This document shows positions 35,607 through 43,696 of a stretch of 64,000 nt of DNA, one piece after another. Numbering within the stretch: the stretch's first letter is position 1; each line of letters begins with the position of its first letter. Below the pieces are notes generated by a model. The model was not told where the DNA came from, made no database searches, and was given only the letters and a program-made list of their open reading frames with translations. The position numbers were made by a program, and so were the translations under genes. Source of the stretch: Candidatus Binatia bacterium (lineage in GTDB: Bacteria; Desulfobacterota; Binatia; Bin18). The DNA lies in contig OX638322.1 in NCBI GenBank assembly GCA_951812575.1, forward strand, positions 124,001-188,000, written 5' to 3'.

Positions 35607-36716
35607 CTAACTCAGCCCATAAAACTGCTTCGCACTCTCGGCTAACACCTTGTGTTTGTTCTCGTCCGAGAGCTTTTCCGCAATCATTTGAGGAGCCCCA
35701 GGAAAGAAGCCGTCCGGGTGCGGATAATCGGTGGCCCACAGAATCCTTTCCGCGCCAACATAGTCCACCAGGTGGGCCAAACTGCCCTCAACCGGTTCGT
35801 ACGAGATCCAGCACTGGCGCTTGAAATACTCGCTCGGGAGCAGCCTGAGGGGTGAATCCGTAAACACCCCGTGATCGTCGCAGTGGCGGTCCATGCGATC
35901 CAGCCAAGGAGCAATCCAGCCGCCGCCGGACTCCAGAAACGCAATGCGCAACTTCGGGAAACGCTCGCACACACCGTCCCAGATAATACTCAAACTCGCC
36001 AGCATCATTTCCACGGTATGCGAAACAATATGACGCGGGGCCAGTTCCTCAAACCGGTCGGCCCCTGCCGCCGGCATCCCGCCCGTCCCCTCGTGAACGC
36101 CGATGGCAAAGTCGAGCTCCTGGGCTTCGGCCCAGAAGACGTCGTAATCTCGATGCCCCAGCATGCGATCGTTATACGGGTTCGGGCGCAGAAAACCGCT
36201 CCGCATCCCCAGTTCATTCCGAGCGTAGCGCATTTCTTCGATAGCCAACTCGATGGATTGCATGGGCAGCATGGCCACCCCGAACAGCCGGTCAGGATAG
36301 GGCTTGCAGTAATCGGCCAGCCAGCGGTTATACGCCCGGCAGGTGGCCGCGGCGAGTTGGGGGTCTTCTATGGCGCCGGAAAAAAGACCCAGGGTGGGAT
36401 ACAGAAAAACGGCGTCTATGCCGTCCAGTTCCATGTCCGGCATCCGCGCGTGTGGGTCAAAGCCGCCTTTGCGGCCTTCGGTGTATTTAATATCGGTCGA
36501 AGCCCGGCCGTCCCGCGCGCCAATGGCACCGGCAAAGCCTAGCCCTTTTTGCCCGCCCAGTACGCGGCCTTCAATCCGCAGGCGCTCTTTACCGTCCGTA
36601 TCGACAATCAGTTCAGGCACACGATCCCGGTAGGCCGGGTCAATATAGTCGGCCCAGAAATCGGGGGGCTCCAAGACGTGGCCGTCCGAATCAATAATAT
36701 TATAAGCGCGGCTCAT
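35607..36716 (-). CDS. amidohydrolase-2 family protein
   Basis: 369 residues from the ATG behind GGAGGGAACG. IIDSDGHVLEP supplies the first metal ligands, FAIGVHEG and RHIVSHTVEM supply histidines, and ILWATDYPHPDGF holds the catalytic Asp. The family includes decarboxylases and hydrolases of aromatic or cyclic acids (2-amino-3-carboxymuconate semialdehyde decarboxylase and relatives). The substrate is unknown. The 54-bp element copy B lies directly upstream. Confidence 0.9.
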   Translation of the reverse strand: MSRAYNIIDSDGHVLEPPDFWADYIDPAYRDRVPELIVDTDGKERLRIEGRVLGGQKGLGFAGAIGARDGRASTDIKYTEGRKGGFDPHARMPDMELDGIDAVFLYPTLGLFSGAIEDPQLAAATCRAYNRWLADYCKPYPDRLFGVAMLPMQSIELAIEEMRYARNELGMRSGFLRPNPYNDRMLGHRDYDVFWAEAQELDFAIGVHEGTGGMPAAGADRFEELAPRHIVSHTVEMMLASLSIIWDGVCERFPKLRIAFLESGGGWIAPWLDRMDRHCDDHGVFTDSPLRLLPSEYFKRQCWISYEPVEGSLAHLVDYVGAERILWATDYPHPDGFFPGAPQMIAEKLSDENKHKVLAESAKQFYGLS

Positions 36717-36738
36717 TGGCGTTCCCTCCCTGCTCAAT

Positions 36739-36792
36739 AAAGAGTAAACGTGTCAACATCTGCATGTCTATTGGAGGACACGTTTACTCTTT
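36739..36792. repeat. 54-bp inverted-repeat element, copy B (perfect arms)
   Basis: AAAGAGTAAACGTGTC (36739-36754) and GACACGTTTACTCTTT (36777-36792) are exact inverses around a 22-base centre. It lies between divergent amidohydrolase and dienelactone-hydrolase genes. Confidence 0.85.
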
Positions 36793-36943
36793 TCACAACG
36801 CGTTGCCTTGCGTCCTACCACCTTCTCCAGAGGGGTACAAGCTTTGCCCTTCTGCTGTCGATACGCCCGTACGACTTGAAACCGAGCGGGGCAAGACATA
36901 TGCTCCCGGTAACACATCCTATCTCTAAAGGAGGAGCGCCGTC

Positions 36944-37684
36944 ATGAGACCGCCAGAAGTTCAATCCAGTATGATGCAGTATCCCGGCCAGGGCGATACG
37001 CCAGTCAATGCCTACTTGAGCCAGCCGACCACAGAGGGGCCGCACCCCGGTGTGATCGTCATTATGGAAGCCTTTGGCTTAAACGATCACATCAAAGACG
37101 TGGCCGACCGTTTTGCCCGCGAAGGCTATATTGCGCTGGCCCCGGATATGTATACGCGCGAGGGCAATCCCGACCCGACCGATATCAACGATGTGATCAA
37201 AGTGATGTTCTCCGTCCCGGACTCTCAGGCCATGGCCGACCTGGACGCCGCCGCCCAGCATATCAAGGGCCGGGCTGACTCCAACGGGAAAGTTGGCGCC
37301 ATCGGCTTTTGTTCCGGCGGACGCTATACCCTGATGTTCGGCTGTACGAGTCAAAATCTGGATGCCGCGGTGGACTCGGCCGGTGGTTTTATCATCCAGG
37401 ACGATTTTCCGCCGACCCGACCGACCTCGCCGATTGACCTGGTCAAAGATTTGTCCTGCCCCTTGCTAGGCTTATTTGGCGAAGAAGATCCCAACCCCTC
37501 GCCGGAACACGCCGAGCGCCTCACAGAGGAGCTCGACAAGCACGGCAAGACGTATGAGATGCGCATGTATCCCAACGCCGGCCATGCCTTTTTCGCCGAC
37601 TATCGGGATAGCTATCGCCCGGTAGCCGCCCAGGATATGTGGCATCGCGTGCTGCTGTTCTACGGCAAACATCTCAGCAACTAG
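36944..37684 (+). CDS. dienelactone hydrolase-family protein
   Basis: 246 residues. The nucleophile is Cys in IGFCSGGRY, the Asp lies in LFGEEDPN, and the His lies in NAGHAFF; VIVIMEAFGLNDHIKDVADR is the N-terminal signature. The family opens lactones of the 3-oxoadipate pathways, but many members have other esters as substrates. AAAGGAGGAGCG precedes the ATG. It starts a likely operon with the two MaoC genes. Confidence 0.92.
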   Translation: MRPPEVQSSMMQYPGQGDTPVNAYLSQPTTEGPHPGVIVIMEAFGLNDHIKDVADRFAREGYIALAPDMYTREGNPDPTDINDVIKVMFSVPDSQAMADLDAAAQHIKGRADSNGKVGAIGFCSGGRYTLMFGCTSQNLDAAVDSAGGFIIQDDFPPTRPTSPIDLVKDLSCPLLGLFGEEDPNPSPEHAERLTEELDKHGKTYEMRMYPNAGHAFFADYRDSYRPVAAQDMWHRVLLFYGKHLSN

Positions 37685-37692
37685 TTTAATCT

Positions 37693-37725
37693 CCTCTCCC
37701 TCTGGGAGAGGACCGGGGTGAGGGG
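37693..37725 (+). repeat. interspersed CCCTCTCCC palindrome with tail, copy 3
   Basis: CCTCTCCCTCTGGGAGAGG followed by ACCGGGGTGAGGGG, between the dienelactone hydrolase and the first MaoC gene. Confidence 0.75.
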
Positions 37726-37771
37726 TCTCACCCTGCCCCACCCATCCGTACTCACAAAAGGAGATGTGCCA

Positions 37772-38266
37772 ATGGCAGTAGAGAAATTCCCCGTCGAAGC
37801 GAGCCATATCCTCATGTTTGCTCGTTCCGTGGGCGACTATAATGAGATTTATGCCGACGAAGAATACGCCAAGACCACCGAGCCTGGGTCCGTTATTGCC
37901 CCACCGACCTTTGTCCAGGCGAGTGCCCAATTTGATCCCGACTATTTTCTGCGGCCCAAACCGGGCAAGCCGTGGTTCGGCTCGGGCAAAGAACCCACGG
38001 GCATAAAAAAAGAAGACAGCGGTGGAGGCGGAGGCGGCGGGGGCGGCCTGCACGCCGAACAGCATTACGAATACCACCGTCATCCCAAACCGGGCGATGT
38101 CCTGACCGCCACGGTAAAACCGGGCAAGAAATGGGAGAAGCAGGGCAAGCGTTCAGGCAAGCTGCTCTTTTCCGAGACCGTTACCGAGTATCGCGATCAA
38201 AACGGCGAACTCGTTGTCACCGCCCGGAGCGTTGGCGTCCAAACCGAGCGGCCCGTCGATCAGTAG
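37772..38266 (+). CDS. MaoC-like N-terminal hot-dog hydratase subunit
   Basis: 164 residues from the ATG behind AAAAGGAGATG. FARSVGDYNEIYADEEYAK and VIAPPTFVQASAQFDPDY are characteristic of the FAS1_DH_region/MaoC N-terminal domain. A run of nine glycines (about 84-92) replaces part of the loop. This subunit usually lacks the hydratase residues and pairs with a catalytic MaoC, here the next gene ten bases on. Confidence 0.88.
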   Translation: MAVEKFPVEASHILMFARSVGDYNEIYADEEYAKTTEPGSVIAPPTFVQASAQFDPDYFLRPKPGKPWFGSGKEPTGIKKEDSGGGGGGGGGLHAEQHYEYHRHPKPGDVLTATVKPGKKWEKQGKRSGKLLFSETVTEYRDQNGELVVTARSVGVQTERPVDQ

Positions 38267-38276
38267 GAGGGAAAAC

Positions 38277-38699
38277 ATGGCATTATCAGCGAGCACACTC
38301 AAAGTCGGGGATACCTACGAAGAACAGGTAGTCGAAGACCTCAAACGCACCCAACTCGTCCAATACGCCGGAGCATCGGGCGACTATAACCCGGTTCATA
38401 CGGATGAAGTCTTTGTCACCAAAGTAGCAGGTTATCCGTCCGTCTTTGCCCACGGCATGCTGTCGATGGGCATGACCGGCAAGATGTTGACCAACTACGT
38501 CGGCGACGGTCGCCTCACCCAGTACGGCGTGCGCTTTACCCGCCAGGTCTGGCCCGGCGACTCCCTGACCGCCAAAGCCACGGTGAAAGCCGTCCGTCAA
38601 GAAGAAGGCGGCCACATCGTTGATCTGGATGTCTCGACCGTCAACCAAGACGGGGTCGAGGTCGTCAGCGGCTACGCCTCAGCGCGGGTCGATCCGTAG
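38277..38699 (+). CDS. MaoC-type (R)-enoyl-CoA hydratase, catalytic subunit
   Basis: 140 residues. YAGASGDYNPVHTDE carries the Asp/His catalytic pair, and VFAHGMLSMGMTG and FTRQVWPGDSLT are family signatures. TAGGAGGGAAAA precedes the ATG. Together with the preceding gene it resembles the heteromeric HadAB-type dehydratases of actinobacteria. It would hydrate a 2-enoyl-CoA. The CoA-transferases in the region could activate the acid. Confidence 0.92.
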   Translation: MALSASTLKVGDTYEEQVVEDLKRTQLVQYAGASGDYNPVHTDEVFVTKVAGYPSVFAHGMLSMGMTGKMLTNYVGDGRLTQYGVRFTRQVWPGDSLTAKATVKAVRQEEGGHIVDLDVSTVNQDGVEVVSGYASARVDP

Positions 38700-38724
38700 A
38701 TTTCTTCAACAAGACCTTCTATCT

Positions 38725-38756
38725 GCCCTCTCCCGATGAGCCTGTTGGGAGAGGGC
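38725..38756. repeat. CCCTCTCCC palindrome without the tail
   Basis: GCCCTCTCCC and GGGAGAGGGC arms flank a 12-base loop after the MaoC stop; the GGGTGAGGGG tail of the other copies is missing. It could act as a terminator-like hairpin. Confidence 0.6.
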
Positions 38757-38867
38757 GTACACAGCTATACACAATTGGCGGCCACTAAGCTTCGACATTC
38801 GCTGCCAAGCTGTATGCCCTGGATTGTCATTCTACTTTTCCCTTGTAGACCGTGATACAGAGAGGAC

Positions 38868-39122
38868 ATGGAACATGCAGTTCTTGATCGTTTTCTGAGG
38901 CCGTTCGCTGAATGCCTGACACCGGAAGTCGCTCAGCGAATCGTGGACCTTGAACTCGACCCACACTCTCAATCGAGGCTTGACGAGCTTGCTGCTAAAG
39001 CCAATGAGGGACATTTGACCGATGACGAACGACAGGAGTATGAGGAGTTTGTCGAAGGTATCGACCTCATGGGCATTCTCAAGGCCCGAGCGCGAACTGT
39101 CCTGGTGAAACACCCGTCATAA
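38868..39122 (+). CDS. small acidic partner of HNH endonuclease
   Basis: 84 residues, mostly helical and acidic: CLTPEVAQRIVDLELD, then LDELAAKANEGHLTDDERQE and YEEFVEGIDLMGILKARAR. No named domain is known to me, but it closely resembles small proteins that precede HNH genes in many bacteria. Its stop shares a base with the next ATG (TAATG), so the two are coupled. Confidence 0.75.
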   Translation: MEHAVLDRFLRPFAECLTPEVAQRIVDLELDPHSQSRLDELAAKANEGHLTDDERQEYEEFVEGIDLMGILKARARTVLVKHPS

Positions 39123-39517
39123 TGGATGCTGCTGCCCGCCACCTGGTACGCCAGCGGGCGGGAAACTGTTGCGAGTACTGTCGACTACCGCAGGAAGCCG
39201 TGGATGCAACATTCCATGTTGAGCACGTTATCGCATTGCAGCATGGCGGCACTGACGACCCATCCAATCTGGCCCTCGCTTGTGATCGCTGCAACCTCCA
39301 TAAAGGACCGAATCTTACAAGTATCGATCCTGAGACTGGCGCTATCGTTCCATTATTCCACCCGCGAAAGGATAACTGGAATGCTCACTTCGCCTTTCAT
39401 GGTCCACGCATTATCGGCCTTTCTCCGCAGGGTCGAGCAACCGTTCAACTCCTCAATATAAACGCTACGCGACGTGTTCAATTGCGAGTTGAACTGAAAG
39501 CCACTGGAGGAATGTGA
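39122..39517 (+). CDS. HNH endonuclease
   Basis: 131 residues. The zinc/catalytic pattern is clear: CEYCRLP, then HVEHVIALQHGG, then NLALACDRCNLHKG. The C-terminal half (about 75-131) is basic and beta-rich. It may be a stand-alone nuclease in a defence or toxin-like pair with the upstream small protein; this is inference. It converges on the ATPase gene 10 bases later. Confidence 0.9.
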   Translation: MDAAARHLVRQRAGNCCEYCRLPQEAVDATFHVEHVIALQHGGTDDPSNLALACDRCNLHKGPNLTSIDPETGAIVPLFHPRKDNWNAHFAFHGPRIIGLSPQGRATVQLLNINATRRVQLRVELKATGGM

Positions 39518-39527
39518 CAACCTATTC

Positions 39528-40709
39528 TCACCGCCACCCTTCCAGACTTCGCGTGAGGTTTGTCATCATACGCCACGGCAGGGCAGGCCCGGCTTCGCGG
39601 GTCTGGTATTGGTCCCCGCCATAGACGAGATAAGACTGCCGCACCTGCTCTTTTGCCAGGTGTTGATAGTATTCGAGACCAAGAAAGAAATCGGCGTTCA
39701 GGGTGGCGCCGGATTTAATTTCGAGCGCGGTCACCTGGTCGCCAAAGTCGATGAGCACATCGACCTCCTTGCCCTTGTGATCCCGCCAGAAATGGAGCGG
39801 CAACTGCTTTCTGTGGTGGGCGTTCCATTTGTACAGCTCGCTGATGACCCAGCACTCAAACAGGTTGCCCCGGAGGGCGTGCAGGCGCAATTCATCTGCT
39901 GAACGGATACCGAGCAGTCGGCTCGCGAGCCCGGTGTCGTAGAAATAGAGCTTCGGTCGCTTGATCAAGCGTTTAGAGAAATTGCGGTGGTGAGGTGTGA
40001 GGCGGTAGGCGATATAGCTCGCTTCCAGAACGGAAAGCCAGGCATTGGCCGTATTGTGGGTGATACCAGCATCGTTCGCGAGTCCGCTCAGGTCGAGCAC
40101 CTGCCCGATTCGTCCGGCACAAAGCCGTACAAAGGTCTGAAACACATGGATATTTTGGACAGCTGTAATCTGACGGACATCCCGTTCGACATAGGTACGG
40201 ATGTAATCCCCGTACCAGTCGAGCGGATCGAGGTCACGGTCGAACAGGGGGGGATACTGTCCTGTGAAGAGTAAGTGATCGAGCGACGGAATCTGGACAT
40301 CGGCTGCCTGCAACTCAGCGAAGGAAAAGGGCAAGAGGTCGAACAGCGCCATTCGTCCAGCCAGCGTTTGCGAAATCCCATCAAGAAGACCAAAGTGCTG
40401 AGAGCCTGTGAGGACGAAAAATCCTGGCTCCTGGCGTTCATCCACAATCCTTTGGATATAAGAGAAAAGGTCAGGAGCCCTTTGGACCTCGTCGAGAATA
40501 GCGCCCTTGGGGAAGCCTCCGAGAAACCGCCTTGGATCAGACAGGGCAAAGTCCAACTGGTCCGGGTCTTCTAAGCTGATGTAGGCTTTATCTGGAAAAA
40601 CCGAACGCGACAGTGTTGTTTTCCCTGACTGACGCGGCCCGGTTATGGCGACGACAGGAGAGCCTTGCGCGGCTTGACGTAGAGCCTGAGCCACTTCTCT
40701 TTCGATCAT
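39528..40709 (-). CDS. AAA ATPase with DUF4143 domain
   Basis: 393 residues. Walker A is GPRQSGKTT, Walker B is AILDEVQRA, and LTGSQHFGLLDGISQTLAGR is the AAA_14 sensor region. The C-terminal DUF4143 ends in FWRDHKGKEVDVLIDFGDQ and ALEIKSGATL, a PD-(D/E)XK-like fold. I chose ATG 40709; a TTG at 40721 is possible, and neither has a clear ribosome site. The upstream DNA is A/T-rich. The family is widespread and its role unknown. Confidence 0.9.
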   Translation of the reverse strand: MIEREVAQALRQAAQGSPVVAITGPRQSGKTTLSRSVFPDKAYISLEDPDQLDFALSDPRRFLGGFPKGAILDEVQRAPDLFSYIQRIVDERQEPGFFVLTGSQHFGLLDGISQTLAGRMALFDLLPFSFAELQAADVQIPSLDHLLFTGQYPPLFDRDLDPLDWYGDYIRTYVERDVRQITAVQNIHVFQTFVRLCAGRIGQVLDLSGLANDAGITHNTANAWLSVLEASYIAYRLTPHHRNFSKRLIKRPKLYFYDTGLASRLLGIRSADELRLHALRGNLFECWVISELYKWNAHHRKQLPLHFWRDHKGKEVDVLIDFGDQVTALEIKSGATLNADFFLGLEYYQHLAKEQVRQSYLVYGGDQYQTREAGPALPWRMMTNLTRSLEGWR

Positions 40710-40900
40710 AAATGCAGACAATATAATAATAAGTACAATATTTCAATCATTTTAATAAAAAGTACTATCCAAATTGAAGCCTTAGAACTACCATAAGTAG
40801 ACGGGAGAGAGCACTGACGGCTAAGGTTCTGTCTGGTCTTTATGGGCTGGTCGTCGTATGGTGGGAATATCCTGTCATACGAGCATTGCGAGGGGCACTT

Positions 40901-41632
40901 ATGGATACCGAAGCCATTCGGCAAGCACGCATTGATCTCACGGCCATACTGCGCTGGGCAGACCGGCTCGGCCTGAGTGAGGGCATCTGTAATCACTTCA
41001 GCCTTGTCGTCCCAGGCACGACGGACCGCTTTCTGATCAACCCTCAGGGCCTCCATTGGTCGGAGATGCAGACAAGCGATTTGCTCGTCGTCGACCCGGA
41101 CGGGAACGTGATCGAAGGCAAGTGGCAGGTTGAGCCCACGGCCTTCTTTATCCACTCCCAGATTCACCGCGGTAACCCATCTGCCCAGTGCGTGCTTCAT
41201 ACCCATATGCCGTATGCGACCGCTCTGTGCGCAATCGATGGCGGCCGTCTCGAATGGATCAGCCAGAATGCGTTGCGCTTCTATCAGCGGGTTGCGTACG
41301 AAGAGGCGTATAACGGTCTCGCCCTGGACGAGGCGGAAGGGCAGCGGCTCAGGGAGAAGCTGACCGAGGGGAAGGTTGCCTTTCTCGCCAACCACGGCGT
41401 GATCGTAACCGGGCCGGACGTGGCAACCGCGTTCGACGACTTATACTACCTGGAGCGGGCGTGCATGGTTCAGGTGCTGGCCCACTCGACCGGTTTGCCG
41501 CTCAAGCGTATATCCGACCAGGTGTGCCGTCACACCAGTGAGCAGTATGAAACGGCACGCCAACAAGCCGTCCTTCATCTGGAATCGATCAAACGGATGC
41601 TGAAACGTGAGGCTCCCGAATTCCTGGAGTAA
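40901..41632 (+). CDS. class II aldolase/adducin-family protein
   Basis: 243 residues. The zinc site HTHMPYATA and the later NHGVIVTG histidine are present, together with the phosphate-side motif SEGICNHFSLVV. GAGGGG precedes the ATG. Family members cleave or decarboxylate sugar phosphates or other hydroxy-ketones. The neighbours give no clue to the substrate. Confidence 0.9.
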   Translation: MDTEAIRQARIDLTAILRWADRLGLSEGICNHFSLVVPGTTDRFLINPQGLHWSEMQTSDLLVVDPDGNVIEGKWQVEPTAFFIHSQIHRGNPSAQCVLHTHMPYATALCAIDGGRLEWISQNALRFYQRVAYEEAYNGLALDEAEGQRLREKLTEGKVAFLANHGVIVTGPDVATAFDDLYYLERACMVQVLAHSTGLPLKRISDQVCRHTSEQYETARQQAVLHLESIKRMLKREAPEFLE

Positions 41633-41660
41633 GCGCAACGCGGCAGGTGCAAGGGGAGCT

Positions 41661-41707
41661 GGGCCGTGACACGGCCCGAGAGTAAGGTGGGTCCTCCCGG
41701 ACCCACC
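41661..41707. terminator. bidirectional terminator-like hairpins
   Basis: GGGCCGT/ACGGCCC (41661-41677) and GGTGGGTCC/GGACCCACC (41686-41707) lie between convergent aldolase and MBL genes; CTTTT follows on the plus strand at 41716-41720. Confidence 0.65.
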
Positions 41708-41718
41708 CTGCGGTGCTT

Positions 41719-42606
41719 TTAGACGTCCAGACGATAGCCAGCGCCGTCTCGGACCAGCTTGCCGGCGGTCGGCCCAGCAAAGTGGGTGCCGATGATCAGC
41801 GTCGGCGTATCCGCAAACTGCTCGAAGGTCCGCCAGCGGGTTGCCAGCGCCATATTGTTGTCGATATCGAACGGCGTGCAGATGTTCGGGTCGTGGAACT
41901 GGATTGGGTGGTGAATGAAGTCCCCGGTAATCATGGCAGCCTCGCCATTGGACTCAACCACAACCGAGCAGTGGCCGGGGGTATGACCCGGCGTCGGGAT
42001 CAGCCGCACCCCTTCGCAAATCGTCGTCGGTGCGGTGATCGACTTGGCCAGACCGGCATCAAAGACCGGTTGCATGGAGTCCTCAAACACGCGGCGTTGG
42101 ATATTGAAGAAGTCCACCGCATCGGCCGGCAGGCTGGCGATCATGTCATCGTCAATATTGCCAAACAGCTCCAGCTCTTTCTGGTCCATCAGATAGGACG
42201 CCTTCGGAAACGTCGGGACCCATTTGCCATCGACCAGCTGCGTATTCCAGCCGACATGGTCAAGATGCAGGTGGGTGCACATGACGTAGTCGATGCCGTC
42301 CGGGTCGTAACCGGCCGCCTTCATGTCGTCCAGAAACGAGGTGGACAGATTGCTCATGATTTCCATGGGGGCGCGGTTGCGGTCGTTGCCGATACAGGTG
42401 TCCACCACCACGGTCGCGCCGGGCGTGTCCACGATCAGCGAATGAATGCTCAGAGAGAGCGCCCCTTCGGGCGTGACAAAGTGGGGAAAGAGCCACTCGA
42501 CCTGTTTCACCACCTCGGGTGTTGCGGTCGGCAGCACATCCGAAAATTCCGGATACACGATCTCCTCAACCTTCGTGATTTTAGTATTACCTATCTGCCA
42601 ATGCAT
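41719..42606 (-). CDS. metallo-beta-lactamase-fold hydrolase
   Basis: 295 residues from the ATG behind ACAGGAGG. Metal ligands THLHLDHVGWN (about 112-117), TPGHTPGHC, ITGDFIHH and IGTHFAGP match an AHL-lactonase-like MBL protein. Lactonase, esterase or quorum-quenching activity are all possible. It follows the VOC gene with a hairpin between, and may be expressed with it. Confidence 0.9.
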   Translation of the reverse strand: MHWQIGNTKITKVEEIVYPEFSDVLPTATPEVVKQVEWLFPHFVTPEGALSLSIHSLIVDTPGATVVVDTCIGNDRNRAPMEIMSNLSTSFLDDMKAAGYDPDGIDYVMCTHLHLDHVGWNTQLVDGKWVPTFPKASYLMDQKELELFGNIDDDMIASLPADAVDFFNIQRRVFEDSMQPVFDAGLAKSITAPTTICEGVRLIPTPGHTPGHCSVVVESNGEAAMITGDFIHHPIQFHDPNICTPFDIDNNMALATRWRTFEQFADTPTLIIGTHFAGPTAGKLVRDGAGYRLDV

Positions 42607-42663
42607 AATATCCTCCTGTTCTGCATTGTTCTGGCGTTTTTGTTGCTTGGTGTTGGGCCTTTT

Positions 42664-42686
42664 CCCGCTCCCACTAGGGGAGCGGG
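42664..42686. repeat. inverted repeat CCCGCTCCC/GGGAGCGGG between the VOC and MBL genes
   Basis: A nine-base-pair stem with a five-base loop lies in the roughly 100-bp gap of the minus-strand pair. No T-run follows on that strand, so it may be an attenuator or a processing site. Confidence 0.55.
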
Positions 42687-42703
42687 CTTGCTTTACAACT
42701 GGT

Positions 42704-43228
42704 CTATAACGGTCCCGGTCGGACGGGGTCTTTGCCGTCCCAGTCTTTGGCTGCGTTCTCAACTAGCATAAACAAATCCTTGAAGACAGCATTATTGTCC
42801 CACAGCTCGGTGTAATGACCGATGGTGTTGACCGTGTCAAAATACACTAGTTCCGCATTGCCGACCGTACACTCAAACGCGGCCTCATGGCCCAGCTCTT
42901 GATACTGGGCATAAGTCGCTTTGTAGTCTTCGGGCATCAGGCCGAAATGATGAACGCCAACCCGACCGGCATCCAGGAACTCCTTGTAGACGGACGGCTC
43001 GTCGTTATGTTGCACAATCAACTCGATCTGGAGGTCGCCGCTATTGCCCAGGGCTAAGGTCACATCCACATTTGAGGGATTGCCTCGGTAGCGCTGATTT
43101 CTGAGCGGACAGTGTTCAAACAAATAGAACGGTCCCACTTTCAGTACATCCACCCAGTATTTGAGGGCGGCGTCCATGTCTCTGACCACATAGGCCAACT
43201 GACGAACGGTATGCAGCGGTTGTGTCAT
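42704..43228 (-). CDS. VOC-family protein
   Basis: 174 residues from the ATG at 43228 (MTQPLHT), with GGGGGGA upstream. VRQLAYVVRDMDAALKYWVD starts the first module, and GVHHFGLM with NTIGHYTELWD ends the second; both supply metal or substrate residues. These proteins are common beside steroid and aromatic catabolic genes. The reaction is unknown. Confidence 0.85.
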   Translation of the reverse strand: MTQPLHTVRQLAYVVRDMDAALKYWVDVLKVGPFYLFEHCPLRNQRYRGNPSNVDVTLALGNSGDLQIELIVQHNDEPSVYKEFLDAGRVGVHHFGLMPEDYKATYAQYQELGHEAAFECTVGNAELVYFDTVNTIGHYTELWDNNAVFKDLFMLVENAAKDWDGKDPVRPGPL

Positions 43229-43413
43229 CTGAGTCCCCCCTTGTGTAAACATTCGATCACGGTCAGGATCAGGCGGTTGAGCCAGCCGGACTGTTAGCGT
43301 CTTAGCTTACATCGGAGTGATCGACAAGGATGAGTGCCCATCAGTGTGGTCAGGCGGGTGAGGAACCCGGCTGACATGCCTGAAGCGGATGTAAGTGTTA
43401 AGAGGAGGACTCT

Positions 43414-43662
43414 TTGGATTCGCCAAAAATTGAGTACCCCTGCATCTGGTCGTTCAAGATCATTGGTTCTGATACGGCCCAGATTACGGATGCCATAGTC
43501 GCGATGCTTGAGGCGTTCGAATATCAGTTCAGTGAATCGCGCCACAGTCGGACAGGAAAATACACATCCTTCAATCTCTCCGTTCACGTCAAAAGCGAAG
43601 CAGAGCGGCTGGCCATATTCAGCGGCCTCAAGCATATTCCGAGTGTCAAAGTAATCCTGTAA
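43414..43662 (+). CDS. DUF493 (YbeD-like) protein
   Basis: 82 residues starting at TTG six bases after AGAGGAGGA. FKIIGSDTAQITDAIV and GKYTSFNLSVHVKSEAE match the small ferredoxin-like DUF493/UPF0250 fold; the protein ends SVKVIL. The role is unknown in general; E. coli YbeD is near lipB. Confidence 0.85.
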   Translation: MDSPKIEYPCIWSFKIIGSDTAQITDAIVAMLEAFEYQFSESRHSRTGKYTSFNLSVHVKSEAERLAIFSGLKHIPSVKVIL

Positions 43663-43696
43663 GTAAGGAGACACTCGTCAATAAAGGAGATTTCGC

